A stretch of 64,000 nt of DNA. Origin: Rhodanobacter glycinis (GTDB taxonomy: Bacteria; Pseudomonadota; Gammaproteobacteria; Xanthomonadales; Rhodanobacteraceae). Shown here in pieces: positions 1 through 9,688 of this stretch (position 1 is its first letter; the number at the start of each line of letters is the position of its first letter). The position numbers were made by a program, and so were the translations under genes. The stretch lies in the NCBI RefSeq assembly GCF_006438785.1, contig NZ_RCZB01000002.1, forward strand, positions 310,001 to 374,000, written 5' to 3'. Under the pieces are notes generated by a model. It had not been told where the DNA came from. It did no database searches and saw only the letters and a program-made list of their open reading frames with translations.

Positions 1-819
1 GTCCTTGCCCACCACCAGGCGCTGGCTGATCACCGCGCGCAGGTTCAGGGCCAGGTTCATCAGCACGTTCTTGTGCGCCGATTCGGGGAAGAAATTGAGG
101 ATGCGCTCCAAGGTCTGGTCGGAGTTGTTCGAGTGCAGCGTGGCCAGGCACAGATGGCCGGTTTCGGAGAACGCGATCGCCGCCTCCATCGTGTCGGTGT
201 CGCGGATCTCGCCGATCATGATCACGTCCGGCGCCTCGCGCATCGCGTTCTTCAGCGCCTCGTGGTAGCTGTGGGTATCCAGCCCCACCTCGCGCTGGTT
301 GACGATGGATTTCTTGTGCCGGTGCAGGTATTCGATCGGATCCTCGATGGTGAGGATGTGGCCGGGGGTATGCGAGTTGCGCTGGTCGATCATCGCCGCC
401 AGCGTGGTCGATTTGCCCGAGCCAGTGGCGCCGACCACCAGGATCAGCCCGCGCGGCTCCATGATCAGGTCACGGAAAATGCCGGGCAGCTGCAGCTGGT
501 CGATGCTGGGGATCTCGCTCTTGATCGCGCGGATCACCATGCCCACTTCGCCGCGCTGCTTGAACACGTTGATGCGGAAACGGCCGGCTTCCTTCACCGC
601 CAGCGCCATGTTCAGTTCCAGGTTGCGCTCGAACTGCGGCACCTGGCCCTCGTCCATCAGCGAGTAGGCGATCTTCTTGACCATGCCGCCAGGCAGGCCG
701 GTATTGCCCAGTGGATACAGCTTGCCCTCGACCTTGATGTTCACCGGGGCGCCGGTGGTCAGGAACATGTCCGACGCGCCCTTGTCTACCATAAGCTTGA
801 GGAAGTAACCGATGTCCAC
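1..819 (-). CDS. pilU: Type IV pilus twitching motility ATPase PilU (3' end cut by window)
   Basis: Cytoplasmic hexameric ATPase of the type IV pilus retraction machinery, working with PilT. The reverse-strand product begins VDIGYFLKLMVDKGASDMF, followed by the PilT/PilU N-terminal domain. Walker A reads GATGSGKST, and further on come HILTIEDPIE, the Asp-box motif MREAPDVIMIGEIRD and the His-box region TGHLCLATLHS. The wording LKLMVDKGASDMFLTTGAP is PilU-like rather than PilT-like. The start is a GTG at 817-819 with AGGGG a few bases upstream; an in-frame stop lies shortly before it, so no longer start is possible. About 273 codons are visible and the C-terminus lies outside the window. Family is certain; PilU over PilT is likely. 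Confidence 0.93.
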   Translation of the reverse strand, partial: MDIGYFLKLMVDKGASDMFLTTGAPVNIKVEGKLYPLGNTGLPGGMVKKIAYSLMDEGQVPQFERNLELNMALAVKEAGRFRINVFKQRGEVGMVIRAIKSEIPSIDQLQLPGIFRDLIMEPRGLILVVGATGSGKSTTLAAMIDQRNSHTPGHILTIEDPIEYLHRHKKSIVNQREVGLDTHSYHEALKNAMREAPDVIMIGEIRDTDTMEAAIAFSETGHLCLATLHSNNSDQTLERILNFFPESAHKNVLMNLALNLRAVISQRLVVGKD

Positions 820-900
820 GAATGACCCCTGTTTCTATGCGCGTTGCAATGATGGATTATGCCTGCCCACAATACGTCGCGACACACCATGAGGAATGTG

Positions 901-1467
901 ATGCACATCTTTTCCCCGCTGGCCGGATCCGTTGGCCGCATTCGCACGGCAACGGCTGTCCTGGTACTGACGCTGGCGCTGACCGGCTGCGCCACGGTAC
1001 CCCCGCCTGATGATTCGATGAATCTGGCGCAGACGCAATTGCAGGCGGCGCGCGATGCCGGCGCGGCGGATTATGCGCCGGTCGACCTGGGCTTCGCGCA
1101 GGACAAGTTCCAGCAGGCTCAGACAGCGATGGCCGCGCGCAAGTATGCCGACGCGGCCAACCTGGCCGAGGAGTCGCGCGCCGATGCCGAACTGGCGCGG
1201 GCCAAGGCCCGGCTGGGTGCGGCACGCGCGCAGATCCAGAGCAAGGTGCAGGACAACACGCGCCTGCGCGCCCAGGGCGAACAGGCTGCCGCCGCCGAGC
1301 CGGCACCGGCGGCAGCAGTAGCTCCCAGCTCAGCCCCCACCGAAGACATGCCCGCACCGGACTCGTCCGAGTTGTCTGCGCCCCTGCCGGGTGCCGGCTT
1401 CCAGACCCTGCCCGACAACGGCCAGCAACCGGCCTCCAGCTCCAGCATTCAGGAGGTGCAGCCATGA
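901..1467 (+). CDS. DUF4398-type outer-membrane lipoprotein, coiled coil
   Basis: A 188-residue predicted lipoprotein. A hydrophobic signal segment ends in the lipobox LTGC (Cys about residue 30). Then comes an alpha-helical stretch rich in Ala, Gln, Asp and Arg (about residues 35-125) with the spacing of DUF4398 proteins, and a Pro/Ala/Ser-rich tail. The start chosen is ATG 901, preceded by GAGGAATGTG; ATG 859 and ATG 889 are in frame but would put a long polar stretch before the signal peptide. It overlaps the next gene by 4 bases (ATGA), so the two form one operon. DUF4398 proteins often sit beside OmpA-like proteins; none follows here. The biochemical role is unknown. Confidence 0.75.
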   Translation: MHIFSPLAGSVGRIRTATAVLVLTLALTGCATVPPPDDSMNLAQTQLQAARDAGAADYAPVDLGFAQDKFQQAQTAMAARKYADAANLAEESRADAELARAKARLGAARAQIQSKVQDNTRLRAQGEQAAAAEPAPAAAVAPSSAPTEDMPAPDSSELSAPLPGAGFQTLPDNGQQPASSSSIQEVQP

Positions 1468-2123
1468 AGCGATTCACCCTCACCGTCGCCTCGGTCGGAT
1501 TGGCCCTGATCGCTGCGGGGTCAGTGCATGCCCGTCAGGACGATATCGACATCAGCCGGTTGAACAGCAGTCTCGACCAGCTCGCCAACGACCCCGGCCT
1601 GGGTAGCTATGCGCAGGCCGAGCAGGCGCGCGCGCGCGATGCCATCAACCGGCTGGCACAGGCAGGTTCACGCGAACGCGCACATGACCTGTATCTGGCG
1701 GAAAGGCGTGTGGATCTGGCCAAGGCTGCCGCGCAGCTGCAGGACGCCCAGCTCAAGCTGACCCAGCTCGATCGCGAACACGACCAGATCCTGCTCGACA
1801 ACAGCCGCCGCGATGCCGAAATGGCGCGCCGCGAACTGGAGCGCCAGCGTCTGCAATACCAGCTGGCACAGGAAGAGACCGCGCGTCTGCAGCAGCAGGG
1901 GCAGGAATACTCACAGGCGGCCGACCAGGCGCGCGCCGAGGCCGAGCAGGCGAAGAAGCTGGCAGCGGCCCAGAGCAAGGTAGCCAAGGCGGCTCGCCGC
2001 GAGGCCACACTGGCGGCGCAGGCAGCTAAGGCGATGCGTTCGCAGATGCAGGACGGCAACCCTGCCGAGACGGCACCGGTTGCGCCAAAAAATCCCGCCA
2101 AGAAGCATCCCGGCCACCCCTGA
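1464..2123 (+). CDS. Exported coiled-coil protein paired with the DUF4398 lipoprotein
   Basis: A 219-residue protein with an N-terminal signal peptide (MKRFTLTVASVGLALIAAG, cleavage probably after VHA) and then almost continuous charged helix. Long runs of Glu, Arg, Gln and Ala at about residues 45-190 indicate an extended periplasmic coiled coil. The C-terminus is Ala/Pro/Lys-rich. It overlaps the upstream lipoprotein gene by 4 bases and is probably co-translated with it. I do not recognise an enzymatic domain. A structural or peptidoglycan-linking envelope role is inference from the pairing with a lipoprotein only. Confidence 0.65.
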   Translation: MKRFTLTVASVGLALIAAGSVHARQDDIDISRLNSSLDQLANDPGLGSYAQAEQARARDAINRLAQAGSRERAHDLYLAERRVDLAKAAAQLQDAQLKLTQLDREHDQILLDNSRRDAEMARRELERQRLQYQLAQEETARLQQQGQEYSQAADQARAEAEQAKKLAAAQSKVAKAARREATLAAQAAKAMRSQMQDGNPAETAPVAPKNPAKKHPGHP

Positions 2124-2200
2124 AGCGTCCCGGCTTCACGTCTGGAACGAGCCGCTGACGATCCGTCGGCGGCGGTTGGCGAGGGTTGCCACGCTTTCGG

Positions 2201-2214
2201 TTACGTAAACGTAA
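2201..2214. promoter_or_regulatory. Palindromic operator candidate TTACGT-AA-ACGTAA
   Basis: A perfect two-half-site palindrome (TTACGT, 2-base spacer, ACGTAA) overlaps a -10-like TAAAAT at 2212-2217. It resembles palindromes that I recall for MerR-type LiuR regulators of branched-chain acyl-CoA degradation. That is recalled knowledge and was not checked. No such catabolic gene follows; the next gene is the YdcH-like one 276 bases downstream. Confidence 0.35.
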
Positions 2215-2222
2215 AATACTGT

Positions 2223-2243
2223 TTTGACAGGTTATTTGTCAAA
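2223..2243. repeat. Inverted repeat TTTGACA-7-TGTCAAA
   Basis: Seven-base arms at 2223-2229 and 2237-2243 are separated by GGTTATT. The left arm contains a consensus -35 hexamer TTGACA, but no good -10 hexamer lies 16-18 bases further on. It may be an operator or a hairpin at the head of the leader that follows. Confidence 0.4.
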
Positions 2244-2282
2244 GCGTGACGGTCATCGTGAAGGCCACATCGCAGGCTTGCA

Positions 2283-2482
2283 CCCCCCGGATCGGGGGAG
2301 TAGGGTCAAAGTCCCACGAGGCACCCATGCCTTGTGGGTTACTGACCTGAACCATGCGCCCATCCCACGCTCGCCGCTCTACCCGCGTTCCGACAACCGG
2401 CGTGGGTCGTGCCTGTGCGCATGTGTTCAATCGTCTGCGGACACCTCCTGTCACGGTGTCCGCCAGTCCACTCTCGAGGAGG
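2283..2482 (+). promoter_or_regulatory. Structured 5' leader with four hairpins before the YdcH-like gene
   Basis: Four stem-loops stand in series. The first is 2284-2289 with 2293-2298 (CCCCCG/CGGGGG). The second is 2313-2323 with 2328-2338, an 11-bp arm with one G-U pair, nested inside 2304-2308 with 2343-2347 (GGTCA/TGACC). The third is a long-range pair, 2364-2370 with 2400-2406 (CCCACGC/GCGTGGG). The fourth is a perfect 9-bp stem, 2437-2445 with 2455-2463. The strong Shine-Dalgarno AGGAGG lies at 2477-2482. The pentamer CCTCC (2444-2448), in the stem and loop of the last hairpin, is complementary to GGAGG in that Shine-Dalgarno, so an alternative fold could hide it. No known riboswitch class was recognised. 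Confidence 0.5.
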
Positions 2483-2489
2483 TCGGATC

Positions 2490-2717
2490 ATGTTTGAAAA
2501 CCAGCAGCGTGATGATGTCGAGGCATTGATGAAGGCGGATGCGGAATTTCGTCGGCTCTACCAGCATCACAGGCAACTCGACAGCAAGGTACACGACGCC
2601 GATATCGGCGTGCTTCCCATCGACGATGTCACCCTCGCCGGCATGAAGAAGGAGAAACTGCTGGCCAAGGCGCGACTCGAACGCATGTGGGCAGATCGGG
2701 TGCACCTCATCCACTGA
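2490..2717 (+). CDS. YdcH family (DUF465) small protein
   Basis: A 75-residue, highly charged helical protein of the DUF465/YdcH family, recognised from the pattern FRRLYQHHRQLDSKVHDAD and the closing segment KKEKLLAKARLERM. These proteins form a short helical hairpin; their function is not established. The start at ATG 2490 follows a near-ideal AGGAGG seven bases upstream. In-frame upstream codons exist but would read through the structured leader. The gene is monocistronic, flanked by the leader and by the long hairpin at 2739-2783. Confidence 0.8.
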   Translation: MFENQQRDDVEALMKADAEFRRLYQHHRQLDSKVHDADIGVLPIDDVTLAGMKKEKLLAKARLERMWADRVHLIH

Positions 2718-2738
2718 GTCTGCGATTTCGCGTGAAGC

Positions 2739-2783
2739 GCGGCCCCGGGCTTTTCCGCATTGTCGGAAGAGTGCCGGGGCCGC
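2739..2783. terminator. Long GC-rich hairpin after the YdcH-like gene
   Basis: Arms GCGGCCCCGG (2739-2748) and CCGGGGCCGC (2774-2783) are perfectly complementary. An inner stem (TTTTCCG with CGGAAGA) extends the hairpin almost to its loop. No strong T-run follows, so it may be a poor intrinsic terminator or an RNA stability element. Confidence 0.5.
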
Positions 2784-2877
2784 CGCGTTTCCGGTGAGTG
2801 CGGAGCGGCTCGGTTATCATGGCGATCCTGCCGGTTGGATGCGTCACACCACTGGCGTCCCCTGCAACGGAGCCCCC

Positions 2878-4248
<1,371 letters not shown>

Positions 4249-4339
4249 GCAGTTCCTCCGGTTGTTCGCGTCGCAGCGGCAGCCGGTCCATGTCACGAAA
4301 GTTTGCAGTAATGCGGCCGCCTCAGAATGGCCGAAGTGA

Positions 4340-4360
4340 CGGAGCCTCCACCAGGCTCCG
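4340..4360. terminator. Hairpin between cbs and glmS
   Basis: CGGAGCCT (4340-4347) pairs with AGGCTCCG (4353-4360) around a five-base loop. It lies 25 bases before glmS and lacks a T-run. It could act as a weak terminator for cbs or as a hairpin in the glmS leader. Confidence 0.35.
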
Positions 4361-4384
4361 CATTCATCAAGGGAAGCTTTGCCG

Positions 4385-6214
4385 ATGTGCGGAATTGTTG
4401 CTGCCGCTGCCCAGCGCGATGTGGCGCCATTGCTGATTGCAGGCCTGAAAGCGCTGGAATATCGCGGCTATGACTCGTCCGGCGTGGCCGTGCTCGATCA
4501 CGGCACCATCCAGCGCGTGCGGGCCAAGGGCAAGGTGCGCGAGATGGAAGCGCTGTATCTCGCCAACCCGTTCCCCGGCGGCACCGGCATTGCCCATACG
4601 CGCTGGGCCACGCATGGCGTGCCCAACGAGGCCAACGCGCATCCGCACATCGCCGGCCGCGTCGCCATCGTGCACAACGGCATCATCGAGAATTACGCCA
4701 GCCTGCGCAGCGACCTGCAGGCGGGCGGCCACGTATTCACCTCCGAAACCGATACCGAGGTCATGGCCGCGCTGATCGACCAGCGCATCAGCCATGGCGC
4801 GAACCTGCGCGACGCGGTGCTGGCCACCGTGCGCGCACTGGAAGGCGCCTATGCCATCGCCGTGATCAGCCGTGACGAGCCCGGCCGCGTGGTTGGCGCG
4901 CGCCGTGGTGCGCCGCTGCTCGTGGGCATCGGTATCGGTGAGAACTTCCTCGGCTCGGATGCGCAGGCGCTGATCCAGGTAACGAACAAGATGCTGTATC
5001 TCGATGAGGGCGACGTGGTCGAGATCACCCGCGACAGCGTGCAGGTGTACGGCCTGGACGGGCAGCCGGTCGAACGCGCCTTGCACGAGAGCGAGTTGTC
5101 CACCGATGCGGTGGAGCGCGGCGAGTACCGCCACTACATGCAGAAGGAAATCTTCGAGCAGCCGCGCGCGGTGGCCGACACGCTGGAGGCGCGCATTGGC
5201 CCGCATGGCGTGCTGCCGAACATCTTCGGCATCGACAGCGATACGCTGCTGCAAGGCACGCGCGGCCTGCACATCATTGCCTGCGGCACCAGCTATCACG
5301 CCGGCCTGGTCGCCAAATACTGGATCGAGGAATACGCGCGCCTGCCAGTCAGCGTGGAAGTGGCCAGCGAGTACCGCTATCGCGCCGCCGTGGTACCGGC
5401 CAACACGTTGTTCGTCGCCATCTCGCAGTCCGGCGAAACCGCCGACACGCTGGCCGCGCTGCGCGAGTCGCGCCGGCGCGGCTACCTCGGCACACTGGTC
5501 ATCTGCAACTCGCCCGAGTCGTCGCTGGTGCGTGAGGCCGATCTCAAGCTGATGACCCGTGCCGGTCCGGAGATTGGCGTGGCGTCGACCAAGGCCTTCA
5601 CCACCCAGCTCGCCGGCCTGGCCCTGCTGGCGCTGGAGTTGGCGCGCCGCAACGGGCTCGACCCGCAACGCTACGCCACCCTCTGTGCCGATCTGCAACA
5701 TCTGCCGCGTGCGATCGAGAACGCCTTGAAGCTGGAGCCGGCGATCGTCGAGCTGGCCGGCGAATTCATCCATCGCCAGCACGCGCTGTTCCTCGGCCGC
5801 GGCGTGCAATACCCGGTCGCGCTGGAAGGCGCGCTGAAGCTCAAGGAAATCTCCTACATCCACGCCGAGGCCTATCCGGCCGGCGAACTCAAGCACGGTC
5901 CGCTGGCCCTGGTCGATGAGAACATGCCGGTAATCGCGGTGGCGCCGAACGGCCCGCTGCTGGACAAGTTGAAGTCCAACCTGCAGGAAGTGCGCGCCCG
6001 CGGCGGCCGTCTGATCGTGTTTGCCGATGGCGCCGCCGGCATGGACGACATGGCTGGTCACGGCGCGATGCTGCGGGTGGAGTCGGGTGGCTCCTTCATC
6101 GCGCCCGCCGTGTTCACCGTGCCACTGCAACTGCTCGCTTACCACGTCGCCGTGTTGCGCGGTACCGATGTGGACCAGCCGCGCAATCTGGCCAAGTCGG
6201 TGACGGTGGAATAG
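4385..6214 (+). CDS. glmS: Glutamine--fructose-6-phosphate aminotransferase (isomerizing)
   Basis: Makes glucosamine-6-phosphate from fructose-6-phosphate and glutamine, feeding UDP-GlcNAc for peptidoglycan and LPS. The 609-residue length is typical. The N-terminal class II glutamine amidotransferase domain starts MCGIV, with the catalytic cysteine next to the initiator Met, then ALEYRGYDSSG and the TRWATHG loop. Two SIS sugar-isomerase domains follow (SQSGETADTLAALRE, KEISYIHAEAYPAGELKHGP), and the C-terminus is the usual PRNLAKSVTVE. ATG 4385 is the start because Cys must be residue 2; an ATG six bases earlier would bury it. No GlmS ribozyme was recognised upstream. Confidence 0.97.
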   Translation: MCGIVAAAAQRDVAPLLIAGLKALEYRGYDSSGVAVLDHGTIQRVRAKGKVREMEALYLANPFPGGTGIAHTRWATHGVPNEANAHPHIAGRVAIVHNGIIENYASLRSDLQAGGHVFTSETDTEVMAALIDQRISHGANLRDAVLATVRALEGAYAIAVISRDEPGRVVGARRGAPLLVGIGIGENFLGSDAQALIQVTNKMLYLDEGDVVEITRDSVQVYGLDGQPVERALHESELSTDAVERGEYRHYMQKEIFEQPRAVADTLEARIGPHGVLPNIFGIDSDTLLQGTRGLHIIACGTSYHAGLVAKYWIEEYARLPVSVEVASEYRYRAAVVPANTLFVAISQSGETADTLAALRESRRRGYLGTLVICNSPESSLVREADLKLMTRAGPEIGVASTKAFTTQLAGLALLALELARRNGLDPQRYATLCADLQHLPRAIENALKLEPAIVELAGEFIHRQHALFLGRGVQYPVALEGALKLKEISYIHAEAYPAGELKHGPLALVDENMPVIAVAPNGPLLDKLKSNLQEVRARGGRLIVFADGAAGMDDMAGHGAMLRVESGGSFIAPAVFTVPLQLLAYHVAVLRGTDVDQPRNLAKSVTVE

Positions 6215-6238
6215 GCCCCGCAACTGCGGCGGTTTGTC

Positions 6239-9196
6239 TCAAGCCGTTTGCGAGTGCGGCTCCAGCCAGTACTCGATGGGTGCCGGGTGACCCAGCAGAT
6301 AGCCTTGCCCCATCTCGCATCCCATCGCCATCAGCGCGTCGTGCTGGGCCTGGGTTTCAATGCCTTCGGCGATCACCTGGATATTCAGCGCGTGGGCGAG
6401 GGCGAGGATGGCGGCCACGACCGTCGTGCTGTTGGTGTTGCCGGCCTTGTCGAGTTCATGCACGAAAGCCTTGTCGATTTTCAGCATGCGCAGCGGCAGC
6501 GAATGCAGGTAGCTGAGTGACGAGTAACCGGTGCCGAAATCATCGAGCGCAGCACCGACACCGACTTGACGCAGCCGGTCCAGCGTCGCGCGCACGATTT
6601 CAGGATTGTCCAGCAGCGCGCCCTCGGTGACTTCGGCGACCAGCCGCGAGGGCGGCAATCCGATCGCTTCGACCATGCGGATGAGGCGGGCGTCGAAATC
6701 CGGATGGCGCAGGTGCAGTGCCGAGACATTGAACGTCATGAAGGTGTCTTTCACGCCGTGCCGTGACAGCAGGCTGCAGCTGAGCTCGAACATGCGCCAG
6801 TCGATGGCTTCGATCAGTCCGCTGTCTTCGGCGACCTTGAGGAATTCGCATGGCTTGAGCAGGCCGTGCTGCGGGTGATTCCAGCGGATCAGCGCCTCGT
6901 AGCCCACGATCCTGCCATCGCCGAGGCGGCAGATCGGCTGGAAATGCGGCTGGAACTGGTCGTGCTGCAATGCCTGCCGCAATTCCCCTTCCATTGCCAG
7001 CACGTCGACCATGCCCTTGGCCAGCGTTTCGTCGAATACCACGTAGCGCTTGCGGCCCAGTTCCTTCGCGCGGTACAGCGCGATGTCGGCATCGCGCAGC
7101 AACTCGTCGGCATCCACGTAATGGGCATTGCCACAGGCGATGCCTACGCTGACGGAAGGTTCCAGCTCCTTGCCGGCGATCTTCAGCGGCATGCCCAGGG
7201 TGGCCAGCACGCGCTGGGCCACGTTGATGGCGGCGGCCGGGAAATCGATGTCCTCCAGCAGGATGGCGAATTCATCGCCGGCCAGTCGCGCCACCATGTC
7301 CGGCTCGCGCACACATCGCTGAAGGCGGCTGGCGATGGCTTTCAGGAACGCGTCGCCGGCCAGATGTCCGAGGCTGTCGTTGATTACCTTGAAGCGGTCG
7401 ACATCGAGGTACAGCAGGGCACAGCGGCGATCTGGATGGCGCTGAATCAGGGCCAGTACGCGTTCGATGCGGTCGCGCAGGAAGCCGCGGTTGGGCAGCG
7501 CGGTCAGCGAGTCGTGCATCACCTGGTGCTTGAGCTGACGCTGGATCTGCTCGCGCTGCGCGATCTGCTGGCGCAGCTCCAGCGTGCGTTCTTCTACCCG
7601 ATGCTCCAGTTGCAGGTTGGCCTGATGCAGTGAAGCGGCGGCGCGGCGCCGATGAATGCTGTTGGCAATCTGCAGGGCGGCGAAGCTCAACAATTCCTGG
7701 TCGGCGATGCTGTAGACAACTGCTTCGGTGTAGCTCTGCACTGCCACCAGGCCAGTCACTTCGTCGCCCACCATCAGCGGCACACCGAGCCAGCACAGCG
7801 CGGGGTTGCCCATGCCCTTCAAGGAAACCTGACCCTGTCTTTCCAGCTCAATGATGTCCGGCAGGCCAGCCCTCAGCGATTGGCCGCGGCGCAGCACGTA
7901 CTCGGTCAGGCCACGGCCAAGTGTTCGCCGGTCCCTGTACCGCTCGGTGCCATCCACAAAGTAGGGAAATTCCAGCGTCTCGTGATCGTCCGCCAGCAAG
8001 GCGATGAAGAAGTTCTCCGCATTGAGCAGTGCGCCGACGACGGTATGGACGCGGTTGTAGAACTCGTTCTCGTCGATGTCGGCGGTGGCCAGCTGGGCAA
8101 GCTGGAACAGTGCTGCCTGCAACCGTTCGGCGCGCTGCAGTTCGACGATGTTGTGCTGCAGGTCGTGATTGGCCTGGGCCAGTTCCTGGGTGCGTTTGCG
8201 CACGCTGTCTTCCAGGCGCTCCTTGCTCTGTTTGCGCTCCAGTGCCGTCAGGATGTGGCTGCCGACAAACTCGAGCAGCGCCAGGTCATCGTGTGAGTAG
8301 ACGTTGCCCTTGTCGTAACTCTGTACCACCAGCGCGCCATGTACCTGGCCTTCGCGCAATATCGGTACGCCGAGCCAGTCATCGCTGTCCGGCCCCGACA
8401 GGATCAACGGCCCGTTCACCTGTTCCAGCAGTTGTTCGTTATTGCCCATCAACGGCATGCCGCTCGTGAGCAGATGCCAGGTCAGCGTGTGCTGTCGATC
8501 CTCCAGCGGCAGTTCCCGGGTGGTATCGGGTACATCCTGGTCCTTGATGTCGGCGTAGTAGAGGAAACGCATCGTGCGGCGCTCGGCGTCATGCCTCACG
8601 ATGAAGAAGTTCTCGCCATACATCAGCGTGCTGACAATCCGGTGGATGCTTTGCAGCATCTCTGGCATGTCCAGCTCGGAACTGGCCAGGTCGGAAATCG
8701 CGAACAGGGCGCTCTGCAGGTTCTCGGAATGCTCCAGCTGGCTATGCGAGTCGTACAGGTCGGCCAGTTTCATGGCGTGATGCAGGTGACGGGCAGCCAA
8801 CTGCAAGCCAGGCTCAACCAGTGTCAGCCACGCTTTTGCGTCCGCCCCGGTAACCAGTGCCACCAACAGCACCACGCGTTCCTGCTGCAACAGGCAAAAG
8901 GCAAGATGGCTCGGATCGGCAGGCGACAGCTGCAGGCCGTCGGCGGCGGCCAGGGCAGCGTGGGCTTGCGCCAGCCGATCGGCGCTGGGCGCGGCAGGTG
9001 GAATGCTGTGCAGACAGCCGCCATCGGAAGCTGTCCACAGCACGGTTGCCTTGCTGCAGCCAGGTTGAGCCTCGGCCAGTTCCACGATGAGCTCGCCTAC
9101 TTCATCGGGCGTGGTGGCATCGATCAAGCGGCCGAGCCACGCCAGCGAAGGGGCGTTCTCGCGTGCATGGGCGCCGCTGGGAAAGGGGTGGCTCAC
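6239..9196 (-). CDS. GAF-GAF-GGDEF-EAL cyclic-di-GMP turnover protein
   Basis: A 985-residue cytoplasmic protein that should make and/or degrade c-di-GMP. Order: a variable N-terminus, a GAF domain (about 150-310), a coiled coil, a second GAF (about 345-500), another coiled coil, GGDEF (about 545-705) and EAL (about 720-975). The cyclase motif reads AGDEF instead of GGDEF, with an RxxD inhibitory site (REPD) five residues before it. The EAL half keeps its key residues: YEALIRW, FNVSA, EVTEGALL, DDFGTGYSS, LKID and AEGIE. Phosphodiesterase activity is therefore well supported; cyclase activity is less certain. The start is GTG 9194-9196. It is convergent with glmS and similar in architecture to the protein at 60434-63334. 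Confidence 0.92.
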   Translation of the reverse strand: MSHPFPSGAHARENAPSLAWLGRLIDATTPDEVGELIVELAEAQPGCSKATVLWTASDGGCLHSIPPAAPSADRLAQAHAALAAADGLQLSPADPSHLAFCLLQQERVVLLVALVTGADAKAWLTLVEPGLQLAARHLHHAMKLADLYDSHSQLEHSENLQSALFAISDLASSELDMPEMLQSIHRIVSTLMYGENFFIVRHDAERRTMRFLYYADIKDQDVPDTTRELPLEDRQHTLTWHLLTSGMPLMGNNEQLLEQVNGPLILSGPDSDDWLGVPILREGQVHGALVVQSYDKGNVYSHDDLALLEFVGSHILTALERKQSKERLEDSVRKRTQELAQANHDLQHNIVELQRAERLQAALFQLAQLATADIDENEFYNRVHTVVGALLNAENFFIALLADDHETLEFPYFVDGTERYRDRRTLGRGLTEYVLRRGQSLRAGLPDIIELERQGQVSLKGMGNPALCWLGVPLMVGDEVTGLVAVQSYTEAVVYSIADQELLSFAALQIANSIHRRRAAASLHQANLQLEHRVEERTLELRQQIAQREQIQRQLKHQVMHDSLTALPNRGFLRDRIERVLALIQRHPDRRCALLYLDVDRFKVINDSLGHLAGDAFLKAIASRLQRCVREPDMVARLAGDEFAILLEDIDFPAAAINVAQRVLATLGMPLKIAGKELEPSVSVGIACGNAHYVDADELLRDADIALYRAKELGRKRYVVFDETLAKGMVDVLAMEGELRQALQHDQFQPHFQPICRLGDGRIVGYEALIRWNHPQHGLLKPCEFLKVAEDSGLIEAIDWRMFELSCSLLSRHGVKDTFMTFNVSALHLRHPDFDARLIRMVEAIGLPPSRLVAEVTEGALLDNPEIVRATLDRLRQVGVGAALDDFGTGYSSLSYLHSLPLRMLKIDKAFVHELDKAGNTNSTTVVAAILALAHALNIQVIAEGIETQAQHDALMAMGCEMGQGYLLGHPAPIEYWLEPHSQTA

Positions 9197-9688
9197 GGCA
9201 ACACAGCTCCCGCTGGGAACAGATACGCCGCGGCGGGGGCCCGATCGACTCCGCGGGCTGACCGGCAGGTACGAGGTGGATTTCTGATATCCATAGGCAG
9301 AATATCGGCAGGGTGACGGTTATCCGTAGGTGTCGCAAGCCGGAGGGGCTGCGCGACCACCGGTTGGCGGGGTTTGCGCGGAATCGGCCCGGAGTTATCG
9401 CGTCAGGCCGCAGCCATGCGCTGCAGGTACGACCGCGGAGTGCGACGGCGCGCAGGAGGTCACGCTTTGACTGACCGATGTTTCGCGGAACGCTGGGCAG
9501 CCACGCCTGCTTACTGCTGCGCAGGCAGCGGCTACATGCAGACCGGATTGGCGGCGTAGCCCGCTGCGGCGGCGTGCGCGCAGCGAGCTTGAGATGGGAG
9601 ACGAAGAGGCGTGGATGCCAGCGGCCGTTTCCGGTCAGCCGGCGAAAACGTGCACGGCGGATAGTGCGCTCCCGCGAATCTGCCGAAG
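9197..9688. other. Intergenic region, no gene recognised
   Basis: About 490 GC-rich bases lie between the start of the GAF-GGDEF-EAL gene and the end of manC. Open frames are short and show no recognisable protein. No tRNA, transposase fragment or clear terminator was found; any promoter of the minus-strand gene at 6239-9196 must lie in the left part. Confidence 0.5.

Noticed and set aside
4249..4384. glmS ribozyme in the glmS leader
   Set aside because: The leader is short and no ribozyme core was seen; these ribozymes are typical of Gram-positive bacteria.
4367..6223. 618-codon minus-strand frame opposite glmS
   Set aside because: His/Gln/Arg/Val-rich shadow translation with no domain; GlmS on the other strand is unambiguous.
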